Positions 26,099-36,454 of a stretch of 64,000 nucleotides of DNA are shown here, in pieces; position 1 is the stretch's first letter; each line of letters starts with the position of its first letter. The stretch is taken from positions 16,379,127 to 16,443,126 of the forward strand of contig NC_088297.1 in the NCBI RefSeq assembly GCF_032854445.1. Reading direction: 5' to 3'. Below the pieces are notes generated by a model. That model was not told where the DNA came from. It did not search any database and saw only the letters and a program-made list of their open reading frames with translations. The stretch comes from Liolophura sinensis. Taxonomy: Eukaryota; Mollusca; Polyplacophora; Chitonida; Chitonidae. The position numbers and the translations under genes were made by a program.

Positions 26099-27312
26099 TT
26101 TCATTCGACATTTTCATCCGACATTCGTATATGTTTTAAAGACAAAACATCATCCTCTAACATATATGAGGAGCCATTTTGGTACAGTTTTTCTGATACG
26201 TGAAAATTATTCCAACACGCATTAAAATCATTTCCTAATATATCATATGAAAGTGAATTTAAGATATCTGAAAGGAATTCATTGCAACATCTTAACTCAA
26301 TGTCATGAAGGCCAAAACGGCCTTCCAAATGAAGTGGTTTAATCCGCTGATGTTCAGGTAAGGTGTTACGTTCAAACATGTAACTGGCTCTCCTTGGAGG
26401 GGTAAGTCGAATGCAGACTCCAGTTCCACTGCTGGAAAACCTGGCAGAGCAGGTGAAGGTGCGAGACGTATTTGCTTCGGCTGCGTTGGCATGAGGGGCT
26501 TCGTCGTCATCACTCTCCCTTGAGGAATATCTCTTTTGTTTGCGTCTGCAAGGGAATTACTTGCTGATGATCAATATGACACAAACATATACAGAATGCA
26601 CACTAAATAGTACAACATTATTACAATCCATTAGGTTCTTAGAAACCTTAATTCGCTAGAATTCGCTAGCAAGTGTCAAACCATATGCATAAATGAAATA
26701 GTACGTTCTACTTCCTCTCCCCAAATCTTCCTCAGCGACCGTCTGTAAATCGGATATATCCTCAGCTATCCTCAGTTTACGTCGTCCATCCTGGTAAGTA
26801 TCTGTGTGAGATAAGGCGATAAAACTTTGGTATATAACATATACCATTCTAATTTTTCCAATGTAGATATTTTCGGTATTACCCCCTGACGAACAAGTGC
26901 AGTATATGTTTCCCATGGATCACACTTTCGTCCTTTGCAACACCAAACTTTTCTCGTTTTATGCCTGATATGATCATCAAGAGGTTTCATTATTGTATTT
27001 TAATAAAGTAACACATATTTTCATGAAATCATAAAACCTTATTCACAAACATTTTATTCATGACACTTTTGTATCAACTTGGCTGTCATGGGGGAAAACA
27101 TTCAGAGGGATAAGATGTCTTGAATACTCACCAGCAGCAGACAGGACTCGCACGATGTATGTTGCCCAAGTCTCTGTCAGGCAGCAGACTGTCTTTGACG
27201 GCCTTGTTAATACTTGTAGATTTCCGAAATGGGGGCCAATAGCACCTGGTTTTGTTAGCAGCCAGATGGACTCTAGTTCATTTTTGTTTTCAAAAACCAG
27301 AACAACATACAT
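24919..27312 (-). CDS. DUF4806-type protein gene, five exons, rightmost array unit
   Basis: Proposed exons on the minus strand: exon 1 27132-27312 (MYVVLVFENKNELESIWLL to TWATYIVRVLSAA, donor GTGAGTATT); exon 2 26705-26801 (acceptor CTCACACAG, reading TYQDGRRKLRIAEDISDLQ); exon 3 26101-26545 (acceptor CCCTTGCAG, Ser/Asp-rich start RKQKRYSS); exon D 25450-25568; exon E 24919-25085, ending in VEREIMVWLR and a basic tail. The exon 1-2 phase fits exactly. The layout (N-terminal 'MYxVVEF...W..Y.VRVL' region, 'ARRKL..AED.SDL', acidic/Ser linker, C-terminal WLR) matches proteins annotated with DUF4806, whose function is unknown to me. Joins 2-3, 3-D and D-E are less certain. The gene lies 207 bp downstream of a transposase-domain gene on the same strand, which suggests a two-gene mobile element. 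It may be a pseudogene. Confidence 0.5.
26099..27055. repeat. S module, copy 3
   Basis: Rightmost S module, ending at CACAAACATTTTA where unique sequence begins. It carries exon 3 (26101-26545), exon 2 (26705-26801) and most of intron 1 of the DUF4806-type gene. Confidence 0.85.
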
Positions 27313-27518
27313 TTTGGAATTTCTGTGAATAGAAGCAAATTTCATTTGTTCAGTACATTTGCACAAATTGGGCTTGTGTTATATTTACATTATTTTATAC
27401 TTTTCTTGGATAGTGTTGTTTCACAAGCTAAGGGTGAGAAAAAAACAGGTTAATATTCTATTTCTAAGTATTTCAGTCAACAGAAGTGAGTGATTTTCAG
27501 AAACATCTACTATAGTTT

Positions 27519-28427
27519 TTAGTGTGACAGACTTGTGTGGAGAACAGGAATTGCTACATGGACATTTCGGTATGGCAGTAAAACATATTTCGTTTGCATG
27601 GCATGGACACTATCGACACAGAGATTGTCTTCCAGGCTGGACACTTTTTTGATTTGTAGACGTTTCCAGTCCAACGGATAACTTAAAAAGAGCTTATTCA
27701 CTCTGAAGACATGATACACAACAAATAGCCCATCTTTACAGTCCAGTATATGCCTGACAAGAAATATCTTTGATTTAATAGCGACGCAGTTGTTGCCTGT
27801 GTTTGTAGTTATGCAAAATGCACTCATATTTACTTTATTTTATTGGGAACAGATTTCCAGCAATGTTCGTGTTAGAAGGATCCATTTGAATGTTTTCCCT
27901 TGACTTACAGTTTACCATCAGCATAAGACTCCTCACTTATATTTGAAAAGTTTGACTGCTCTCTTAATCGCAATATTATCTGCTCTAACGGGGTGGATTG
28001 CTTTCTGACAAGTCTTTTGAGAGATTTTAAGTTCTTACTTTACTTAAGTTCTCATAAGTAAAGGCAAATGTTGTGTCGAGAGGGCCATGTAATTTTACGT
28101 CCTCTGCCAGGTGAACCAAGTTCTTTACATTATATGCTACTTGGTTGTTACCTTAGACCTGTGAAAAATGCTTGACAAAATGTACAAGAAGCTGGTGCAC
28201 ATAATCTGTCAGGCTTTCACACAGGACTGGATTCAAAAGTATGCTGACACCAACTGAGAGTAGCAGAAAGTTATTGTATATTTCACCGCTACTTTCCCTT
28301 CAACACGACCATGCCAGTATAGACGAGGGACATGTGGAATTCCGTAGCTTTCCACCTATCCAACTCCGACAGCGAACGAGGGCATTTGATATTTCAGTTT
28401 TTGCTTGAAGCCACAAACGAATGGTTA
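27519..28427 (-). pseudogene. Transposase-domain protein, C-terminal half (split by a 12-kb insertion)
   Basis: Minus strand. In several frames one reads in order RSLSELDRWKATEF, then YNNFLLLSVGVSILL, then YNVKNLVHLAEDVKLHG, then SLKRLVRKQSTPLEQ, and finally an intact 102-codon C-terminal segment (27519-27827) with YPLDWKRLQIKKVSSL and AIPVLHTSLSH before the stop. This is the order seen in the large 'transposase domain-containing' proteins of aquatic animals, recognised from memory. There are at least two frameshifts and one in-frame stop, so it is dead. The N-terminal half lies at 40661-41716. Excising 28434-40654 plus one TAATGG restores a continuous frame across the join (KGPL followed by TIRL). 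Confidence 0.75.
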
Positions 28428-28433
28428 ATGGCC

Positions 28434-28873
28434 TCGGACCCCCATTAATTTTCCATAAGCGACAATGTTAACGTCTAGCGCTGTAGCTCAGTCCCAAACA
28501 TTCCGTGGCCAATAAGCCTTGGTGCATACCTGGCCCAGCCTGTGAGAAAGAAGCCATAAAAATCTTGACATAGGTTGACCGTCAAAATCTGGACCTTTCC
28601 ATGCCGGCAGCTGGGAGGCGTGTCTACCAACGCCAAGGGGACGTCACTCGCAGCCTCATCACTACCTCACATCTTGTGTCCTCTCACCCAGAATTTCAAC
28701 CTTTCATCAATAAAGCTCATACCTCCTCAAAGTTTACACAGTTTCCAGCATTTTAATGCCAAGCATGCACCTGTGCACCAAAAATGGATGCTTGGGAGCA
28801 AAAAAAGACTTTATACCCTAAAATTCACAGAACTACAATCGAAAAACGGAAGTTGTAATGGGGGTCTGTGTCC
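28434..28873 (+). repeat. M1 terminal module, left copy
   Basis: A 440-bp module with TIR-like ends (CCTCGGACCCCCATTA and TAATGGGGGTCTGTGTCC). About 98% identical to the right copy (a handful of substitutions seen). Solo relatives are at 42984-43427 and 55515-55898. The overlapping 110-codon open frame is not conserved in the solo copies and is not called as a gene. Confidence 0.8.
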
Positions 28874-29732
28874 TATCGCACCAGCCAGCTTTTTTCAAAA
28901 TCAATAATTTTTGCACCACATAATTCCTGACACTTCTGAACCTCACAGGCAAAATTAGGGCTTGATACATGCAGAAACTTTGGAGTTGGATGAATTCAAG
29001 TTGGGGTACCCCCATCTTGGACATGTGTCTTTTTTCAGGGTAAAAAAACTCTGAAGGGTAAACTTTGAAGCTTAGCAGTGCATATACCGTTCGAGATATC
29101 TCCATCAGGTCAACTGCTTTGGAAAGACAAGATGTTTATCTGCAAGAAAAGTTAAAAAAAATCACAATGACAGAGCACTTTAGACTTTTCAAAAGCAACC
29201 ATTTAGAGAAATATACATTTTTAAGAAGACTTTTCTACTCAGAGCAGCTTTAAATATCAAAGTTACAAGCCAAAAGTGTCAAAGCATACATCAAAATATA
29301 GGCAATTTATCTGACAATTAAATGTCAAAATAAAAGACATTTACTTTAGCAACTACGTGAAAAAAATTGACTGACAGTGTGGTAGGGGGTATCAAAGCGA
29401 AAATTTTGGAACAATCATTTGTGACCAAAATCAAAGCAAGAATAATGCCTCAAGGTGATGAAGACCTACTCACAGGCACTTTTTCAGTGGACAGGACTTA
29501 AGAAAAGACTAGTATCCCAGTTCCCCACTGAATAACATGATGAAACCCTTTAAAAGACCACCCAGTTAGGCGCACTGCCCTCCTCCCCCATGACTGCTGA
29601 TTGGCTGACCAGCTCACCATGCAAAAACCTCCCAGCACCATTGCTGTTGTCTCACAGCAGGTTATTACTCTGCACAGTCACATCAAAGGGTGTCACATTG
29701 GCATCTACAACATATAAACGGAGAGGAAAAAT
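28874..29732 (+). other. Leader of the Mutator-like gene with TATA-like box
   Basis: Non-coding, AT-rich. A TATA-like word, ACATATAAACGG, at about 29708-29719 lies about 20 bp before the first ATG of the transposase frame. No other feature recognised. Confidence 0.35.
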
Positions 29733-30882
29733 ATGAATTTAACATTTCCAATCAGGCAGCCACCAAGTACACCTATATTGGCAAGTCTGACAGTTAACAA
29801 GGCTAACAATCTACCCCAAAACACCACGAAGGGAGACAGAAAGAGGAAACAGTCTAGATTTCAAGCTGGAAAGGCCCAGGATCGCTCAAATAACCTGTCA
29901 GCACTTCCAGACATGCTGAATCCTCTGCCTGGGTGTTCCTTGACGGACACAGATTTCCAGCCCAATCAGGAGGCTGTAAGAACACACCAGCCTGACACAA
30001 AGAGAATACAGCGGCCAAGACGGTGCAAGGTAGATTCCACAGCTGGATCAGACAGAGATACACATGCGCGGGAATGGGCTGCTGAAGGAATGCGACTCAT
30101 AGATATACAGAAAATGGTGTGTATATGGAACAAAGTTATGCTTGAGCACAGTGAGACCAAGGACCACTGTCCACTGCCCAGGTTAGAGATAGCTGCAGAG
30201 AAAAAGTGGGGTTTAGCCTGGGCGTTCAGTTTAAGTGCTGTGACTGTGACTATGTATCTGGCTTCCACAAATTCTACAAAGAGGTAGAATGCAACAGACC
30301 TGGCCAAAAAGCTGTAGCGGTGAACCGAGCTCTTCAAGTAGGCCTCCAGGACACACCAATGGGGAACACCCGAGCCAGACTCCTATTTGCAGCGATGGAC
30401 GTGCCGCCTGCCACTCGTAGGAACATGAATCGCACTGCAAACCATGTCGCATCTGCAATCGCAAAGCTGAACAGAGAGGATATGGCAAATAAGGTGGAAG
30501 AGGTAAAAGCATACAAAATGCAAAGAGGAGAGGATGATAGCACAATAGATCTGGCCACAGACACTCGCTACAACAGCATTACCATAACCAGTCCCATGAA
30601 ACCGGGCCAGAATGCTCCACAAGCCATTTCCCTGGCTGTGGAGACATCAACAGACAAGCAATACATTGTCTCCGCAGCACTGAAGAATAAATTGTGTTGG
30701 ACTGGGTCCTGGCTGAGAGGAAAAGGCTTCCAAGTAAAGTGCCCTGGAGGACACGAGGAGTGTACAGCAAACACAAACCCACATGTCCCCTGGTCCGAGT
30801 ATAATATGGGGAACGAGATTGGCGAGGGATTGGCGAGGCAAGGTGTTTTAGCCAAGCATGTAACCACGGATGGTGACTCCAG
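29733..30882 (+). pseudogene. Mutator-like transposase (PF20700-type), 5' part
   Basis: First part of a transposase gene of the kind annotated 'Mutator-like transposase domain-containing protein', common in molluscs and cnidarians. Frame 29733-30287 gives a basic N-terminus. After a one-base shift near 30210 the frame reads KCCDCDYVSGFHKFYKEVE, GNTRARLLFAAMDVPP, KNKLCWTGSWLRGKGF, CPGGHEECTANT and TTDGDS. The DGD motif at the break is a likely catalytic acidic site (inference). Copia-B entered right after it at TCCAG. The frameshift at about 30210 and the insertion make this copy inactive. Confidence 0.75.
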
Positions 30883-31148
30883 TGAAAAGAGTCAACAACA
30901 CATCCAGTACGGGTACATGTAATCCTTGTATTCACCACAAACGATTTCCTTTACAAGACACTACAAAACACATGTGGCCACCACCATACACACATAAAAA
31001 CTGCTGGTCATCCTCTCCCTCTCCCATGCTCCTCTCTTCCCCTGAGCCTTCTACTGGCCAGCTTCCCACACTCAGGGTTATGGCCCTTTGGACTAACCAC
31101 ACATGCATAGCCCTCTATTACAAGTGAGAGCAAGAGATAGGATTGACA
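30883..31148 (-). repeat. Copia-B 3' LTR
   Basis: On the plus strand it runs from TGAAAAGAGTCAACAAC to AGATAGGATTGACA. It pairs with 38271-38536. A purine-rich tract (minus strand AAAATGGGGAATC) directly precedes it at 31149-31165. Confidence 0.95.
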
Positions 31149-31376
31149 GATTCCCCATTTTTTTTATAAACAAACAAAGACCTTTTTTTTTTCCTTCTTA
31201 TCACATAAGCATGGCATACAGAACGATTTTCATTTACAACCAGCCCAATACCCCAAAGTAACCATATTAAAATATCCATATAATATGTGCTAGCAGGATT
31301 CTTAATAGAACTTATAAAAATTGACACTTATATAAGAACCACAGTTTAGTACAACAACCTGTGATCTACAAATGAT

Positions 31377-31562
31377 TTTTTGTTTTTTTTTTTTTTTTTG
31401 ATTGGTGTTTTACGCCGTACTCAAGAATATTTCACTCATACGACGGCAGCCAGCATTATGGTGGGTGGAAACCGGGCAGAGCCCGGGGGAAACCCACGAC
31501 CATCCGCAGGCTGCTGACAGACCTTCTCACGTACGGCCGGAGAAGAAGCCAACATGAGCTGG
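31377..31562 (-). repeat. 5'-truncated SINE-A inside Copia-B
   Basis: On plus it starts with a T-tract (the SINE's A-tail) and runs to CATGAGCTGG, lacking the tRNA-like head. It is flanked by the exact 12-bp duplication TCTACAAATGAT at 31365-31376 and 31563-31574. It lies just after the RNase H stop codon of Copia-B. Confidence 0.9.
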
Positions 31563-31576
31563 TCTACAAATGATGT

Positions 31577-32107
31577 TTACAAACAAATCATACCAGATTT
31601 CAGTACATTTACAAGATTCCATGTAGATGCACCCCGTTTAGTCAAACAATCTGACAGCTGCCATCTAGTCTCTACCCATCTTATGGAAGAAACCTCATTT
31701 TTAGCTACCATCTCCTTTATGCTGGCTAGATCCAGCCTTAACCTCTTCTCAGGCACTTGCTTGGTGGAATGAACACTGTCACATAAAGATTTGTTATCCG
31801 TAAAACAATGAATTTGAATGGAGCTGTCTTTGGCAGTCCCAACCAATATCTCATTCAACATATGCCGGAGATAACATGCCATATCTAAAGCCTCAACCAT
31901 GGCAAGAGTTTCAGCCGCCAAAGAACTTTTCACAACTCCTTTAATTTTATTTGATCTCCAAGCCAAAGGGCAGCATGTCCCATTGGGACTGACCAAAAAT
32001 TTCAGGAATCCACTCGCACTGGATACACCATCGCTTAAGTTTGCAAACGATGCATCACAGTATACATGCAGCTGAAGTTCTTGTATGTTTCCCAAATTGG
32101 GGAACAT
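31577..32107 (-). CDS. Copia-B RNase H
   Basis: 176 open codons on the minus strand. Ty1/copia RNase H: YCDASFANLSDG (first acidic residue), WRSNKIKGVVKSSLAAETLA (second, in AAE), and CFTDNKSLCDSVHSTK (third, TDN), ending with the copia-typical LSDCLTKRGAS. Its role is removal of RNA from the hybrid during reverse transcription. It is the end of the pol region, separated from the RT block by frameshifts around 32110-32250. Confidence 0.9.
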   Translation of the reverse strand: MFPNLGNIQELQLHVYCDASFANLSDGVSSASGFLKFLVSPNGTCCPLAWRSNKIKGVVKSSLAAETLAMVEALDMACYLRHMLNEILVGTAKDSSIQIHCFTDNKSLCDSVHSTKQVPEKRLRLDLASIKEMVAKNEVSSIRWVETRWQLSDCLTKRGASTWNLVNVLKSGMICL

Positions 32108-32246
32108 TATGTCACAGCTATCAGATTTCAGTCTCCTTATTACTTTATTTGCCCTGACAATGTCCCCAATTGTGGGATGTTTGAGACTGCAACTCAGTTC
32201 TAAATTGTCAAAGCATACATCAGGCCGAGTTTGAGTAGCAACCCAA

Positions 32247-33281
32247 TTAATGTCCCACTACACTACGTAATAACTTTGTCTCACTATCATTCAGCATCAC
32301 ATCCTTTTGAGTTGCCACATTTTCAGATAATGGTATGCTGACTAAAGAACGGATATAGGAGTTCTGATCAAGAAAAATGCTTCCACATGCATTTTGCTTC
32401 ATCTCCAAACCAAGATATTTTAATGCACCATCACTTTTCTTTCCAATTTTAAATTTTGAACATAACTTATCAACTACACTGTTCTGAAAACTCCTAGCTC
32501 CAGCCCACATAAAATCATCAACATGTATTACAAATAACCCACCTAACAAGGTACCCTCAGTCCAGTAAAAGAGAGCAGAGTCAACCGAGGATTGATTACA
32601 TCCAAGTTTAATCACCTCATCCCGGACACTAAAATACCAACATCTAGAGGCATCAGCAAGTCCGTACACACATTTGTTAAGTTTCCATAAAGTCTCCCCA
32701 TTACAAAATTCTAATGGCGTCTGGAGATATACATCTCTATTTATGTCATTGCCCTGAAGAAATGCAGCTTGAATATCAATTGTATTGCAAACCCAGGAGA
32801 AGGTCTTGGAGATGGCAAGAAAAACTCTTAAAGTTATCAGTTAAAGGGAATCAGTTATCAGGGCATTTAGTTCTTCAAAACCACGGGCCACCAGCCTAGC
32901 CTTGATTTTACTTTTCCCATCTGCCTTTTTTTCTGTAAGCACCCAACGCGTAGAAATATAAGGCTGACCCTGATCACAGACTTCTTCATAAACATTAAAG
33001 TTCCTCCAATTTTCAATTTCTGCCATTTTTGCCTCTAGTACGGCAGAACTATTGTTATCCATCTCAGTAATGCAAACTTCTAACGGTGTACATGATGAAG
33101 TATCTACAGTATCTGGGGTCTGAATGGTATCCCAGTTTTCTACGTCGTTTTCAAAGTCTAAAGCCTTTAATTGTCCGCTTTCTTTATCTCTTACATTAAA
33201 CCAGCTTTTACATTTCCCGGTGGCCTTACCTCCCCTACTCACAACTTCTGATTCAATCCAGGTTTGACTACCTTTGGGCAT
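32247..33281 (-). pseudogene. Copia-B reverse transcriptase (RVT_2)
   Basis: RT in at least three frame segments. 32841-33281 holds the linker from integrase and the RT start (STRWVLTEKKADGKSKIKAR). About 32670-32800 holds IDIQAAFLQG (first catalytic Asp) and LWKLNKCVYGL. 32247-32669 holds VIHVDDFMWAG, the catalytic Asp pair, then ALKYLGLEM. All blocks expected for a copia RT are present and in order, but frame changes near 32840 and after 32250 break it. Confidence 0.85.
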
Positions 33282-33359
33282 ATACTTAATATGTGTTTTT
33301 GCCTTAGGAAACTTCCGATTACTTTGGTGCAGACCCAGAGCCGGTTCTATCTGGTTTGG

Positions 33360-34840
33360 TTAACCCGAAGAATGTTGCAACTTAGGTGGACTAGGTTCAC
33401 CCAAGAGAGACTCTGGGTCACTACTGCGGTCGGCTCTATCTAACAAAACCTCTTCACCCTCATCGAAATCACTATCATCCCTTGTGGTATGTTGAAACTC
33501 GGTTCCAACTTTTACTAATCTACATGGGTGCACTCTTACGTATACACTACCATGGCGAACAAATACCACTTTTCCCTCTTGGCCAAGAACCCTACCCGGT
33601 CCTTTCCACTTCTTCTCCCGCTGATAGTACACTAAATCACTTGTTTTATACACTGTGCCAGAAGAGTGTCGTATTTGCGATCGCAAAGCTCTCCTAATCC
33701 GATCAGAGGCTTCTGCCTTGACAAACGCCCTTCACCCTGAATGCAGTGCATTTAAATGTTCTGCAAAAATTTTTGAAACGGTCTTTCCTTCTAAGGCAGG
33801 TGGCTTATCAATCAACACAGATGGCAAATTGGGATTAGAGCCAAACACCAATTGATAGGGACTCCAGACATGCACCATTTGCAACGAGTTCTTCGCATTG
33901 ACTGCCCAAACAAGGGCTATTTCTAAGTCAAGATCAGGATTGTCTGTTATTATTTTACTAACACAGTCATCTACAATTGCATGATTCCTTTCACATATCC
34001 CATTTGACCATGGGCTCATACCCGCCGTAGTGCAAATTTCAATATTCAAATTGCCCGCCATGTCAAGAAAATTACAGTTGGCAAATTCTCCCCCATTATC
34101 GGTTAACATCTTCTTTGGGACCCCCAACCCACTACCAATCCACAATGTCATAACTTTATTTATAATAGTCTCTGGTTTCTTATCCCTGATAACTGCAGCC
34201 AAACAAAACCTAGTTGCCATATCAATTAAATGCAGAAAAGATTTCCAGATTTCCACTCCTTTAAGTCCATTGCCACAACTTCATTAAATTCAGTGGCTAA
34301 TGGCAAACAGACAACAGGTCTTGGGGGTGTCTTCTTGAACTTTTTACATGTATCACACTCATTTGTAACTTTTTCAATAATTTGAATGCACGAGTCCTCA
34401 CAATTATCAGCATCATACAAAAGCTGTGCTAGTCTCTTAGAACTCGGATGGGCAAACTGTTTATGTAATTTCACAATCATCTTATATTTCTCAGATTCAC
34501 TCTTCTCCAGAATATTGTACAAAATACTATGCGAATCAGCGACTATGACTTCAGAATCACCCAAGGGGACACAATAATGTCCAGATGATGTACATTCCAA
34601 ATCAACTTGTTGCCCAAAAATTGAAGCCCTATCATGTTCTAAATCTAGCACAACCTTTGCGGCTTTCATAGATGGTTTCCCAAGCAATAAAGGAATGTCA
34701 CTATCAACAATGTCTGTTGTAATAGAACACTGGACTCCTGCTATTTCACACGGAAATGTCATCTTTCCTTTTGACACTAATTTTTGACCACTCCCAAATT
34801 TAAATACTGTATCACTGTCATCATATTTTACTTTTGCCAA
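33360..34840 (-). pseudogene. Copia-B integrase
   Basis: Two overlapping frames. 34226-34840 carries the tail of the protease region (SDIPLLLGKPSMK) and the HHCC zinc-binding domain (KLHKQFAHPSSKR then CDTCKKFKK). 33732-34256 carries the DDE core: HLIDMATRF, LTDNGGEF and NGICERNH. 33360-33686 continues with a C-terminal domain (YKTSDLVYYQREKKWKGPG). The integrase precedes RT, which places the element in Ty1/copia rather than Ty3/gypsy. Frame changes at about 34230 and 33700. Confidence 0.85.
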
Positions 34841-35477
34841 TTTTTCAGGAGGTATTGAATCCAGTTAACACTTCATCCAAGAGTCACCAGCAACAGTAGA
34901 TGTACAGGCACTATCTAAAACTGCAGCATTCATAGATTCACATGCAAAAACCTGCATTTCATTTGCCATGTTACCAGTGAAAAGCACTGCATGTTCTTCC
35001 TTCTGTTTTTCCAAATTCTCATACGAATCAGGACAGTCTCGGGCAAAGTGAAACACAGACTCGCAAATCCTACACTTAAGTGGCTTTCCATCAGCACCAT
35101 TTTTATTGTAAACTCTCCGTCCTTTTTGCTCAATTTCACCACTCCCAATATAGTCACTAGGATGCCCATATCCTCTACTTCGCCCACCAAAACCACGTCG
35201 CCGATTACCACGTCCTCCATATCTGCCCCGTCCACTGAAATCACCACGAATACCAGGAAACACACCGTGATTATTGTATCCAGAATACAGAACTTCTTGC
35301 TCTCCATCTGCCATGAACACTGGTTCCACCTTAATGGCAACTTCAGATTCCGTTCCCGAAATTGACTGCTTTCCAAAAAACTTTTTAAGGGAATGAGTCA
35401 GCTGTTTAAATAAAGTTGTGGTCTGGCTATAGTCTACCCCAGTTAAAACCAACTGCCGGTCTTTATGTGGCAATTCT
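34841..35477 (-). pseudogene. Copia-B gag 3' part and protease start
   Basis: Continues gag after the Copia-A insertion. It has an Arg/Gly-rich stretch (GRGRYGGRGNRRRGFGGRSR), a CCHC zinc knuckle (CRICESVFHFARDC) and the protease active-site-like VLDSACTSTVAG. The open frame formally starts inside the Copia-A LTR (to 35509), which is an artefact of the insertion; the true start is at 38146. Confidence 0.85.
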
Positions 35478-35702
35478 TGTGAATCCTGTCCAGTTTCATT
35501 GTCGGACACTTTGTTTATACTACGTCATACTACTTCCTGTGAAGCGAGACTGTTATATACCTCCGGAAGCAGGAGAGTCAGACAATAGCTCAAGCGAGCA
35601 CGTGTTGACATTGTGGTGAAATTTGTCTTGTATAGTCCGGAATAAAAGTAGTATTGCATAGTTAAAGAACAGTGTTTATTGAAGTAATTTAGCGGAGTAT
35701 CA
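35478..35702 (+). repeat. Copia-A 5' LTR
   Basis: TGTGAATCCTGTCC to GCGGAGTATCA. Contains GGAATAAAAG, a polyadenylation-like word. It pairs with 37483-37707, with one difference (GACATTGTGG here, GACATCGTGG there). Confidence 0.95.
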
Positions 35703-35723
35703 CTGGTAGCAGTACAGCGTGAA

Positions 35724-36350
35724 ATGGCAACTAATTACAAACAGCCTCCACGGTTTGACGACCAGACAGCCTTCGAGACGTGGACAAGCGAAGTAGAAAT
35801 ATGGCGTCGGGTAACAGATTTACCAGCCGAAAAACAAGCCCTGGCACTTTCACTATCTTTATCAGGAAGGGCCCGAGAAACAGCTATGGAACTGCCTGCT
35901 GACGAATTAGCCTCAAGAGGTGGTATGGACATTTTGTTGACAAAATTAAAAACTGTATTTCAGAAAGAGATTAAAGACGCATCATATGAAGCCTACTCCA
36001 AATTTGACACTTACCGAAAATCTACCGATCAGTCAATGACAGAATACATAATTGGATTTGAACAATGTTACAATAAAGCCAGAAAGTTTGAAATGACTTT
36101 GCCAGATGCGGTTCTCGCCTTCAAGCTGTTAAACAGTGCAAACCTGTCTCACCAAGAACGACAACTTGCGCTTACAGCTGCTACAGACTTAACATTTGAT
36201 GCAATGAAAGGGTCCTTAAAACGAATTTTTGGTAATGGCTCAAATTCAGACACCCGTTTTGAAGGAATTCAAGTTAAAACTGAGAGTGCTTTTTACACAC
36301 AGAGACCCCCCAAGCAAAAAAACAAGCATTTAACTCCACTCAAGACATAA
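35724..36350 (+). CDS. Copia-A gag
   Basis: 208 codons from an ATG 8 bp after the primer site. Copia-type gag with FETWTSEVEIWRRV, LPDAVLAFKLLNSANLS (compare Copia-B LPESVLAFKLLEG) and a C-terminal IQVKTES. The frame ends shortly before the zinc knuckle, whose first half (CAICQSTYH) is visible in another frame near 36410-36445 before the deletion junction. The protein packages element RNA in virus-like particles (family knowledge). Confidence 0.85.
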   Translation: MATNYKQPPRFDDQTAFETWTSEVEIWRRVTDLPAEKQALALSLSLSGRARETAMELPADELASRGGMDILLTKLKTVFQKEIKDASYEAYSKFDTYRKSTDQSMTEYIIGFEQCYNKARKFEMTLPDAVLAFKLLNSANLSHQERQLALTAATDLTFDAMKGSLKRIFGNGSNSDTRFEGIQVKTESAFYTQRPPKQKNKHLTPLKT

Positions 36351-36454
36351 GGACCCAAGAACCATTAAAAGGAACTAACCCCTTGAACAAATTTGGAAAG
36401 CGTTCTCGGTGTGCAATCTGTCAAAGTACTTACCACTGAGGCAACTCGGATTTC

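Larger units (their letters stand above)
2030..27055. repeat. 25-kb tandem array of L, Core and S modules
   Basis: Long blocks recur almost unchanged: a 2.9-kb Core at about 4495, 8398, 12311, 17691 and 23146. Between Cores sits either a long module L (2030, 15239, 20637) or a short module S (7448, 11361, 26099). The L and S joins are sharp: after the shared Core end GCAGTATTTTCA, S continues TTCGACATTTTC and L continues CTCATAACAGTG. The repeat period is therefore about 3.9 kb with S and 5.4 kb with L. Copies differ by scattered substitutions and small indels. S and Core carry minus-strand exons of a DUF4806-type gene; L carries a SINE-B and a GCTA-rich block. Unequal crossing-over plus module exchange would explain it (inference). 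A very accurate assembly or long reads are needed to be sure of the copy number. Confidence 0.9.

Noticed and set aside
28575-28907. 110-codon frame in the M1 module as a gene
   Set aside because: Not preserved in the solo M1 copies; no recognisable features.
34991-35365. 124-codon plus frame opposite Copia-B gag
   Set aside because: Antisense shadow of the Arg/Gly-rich gag region.
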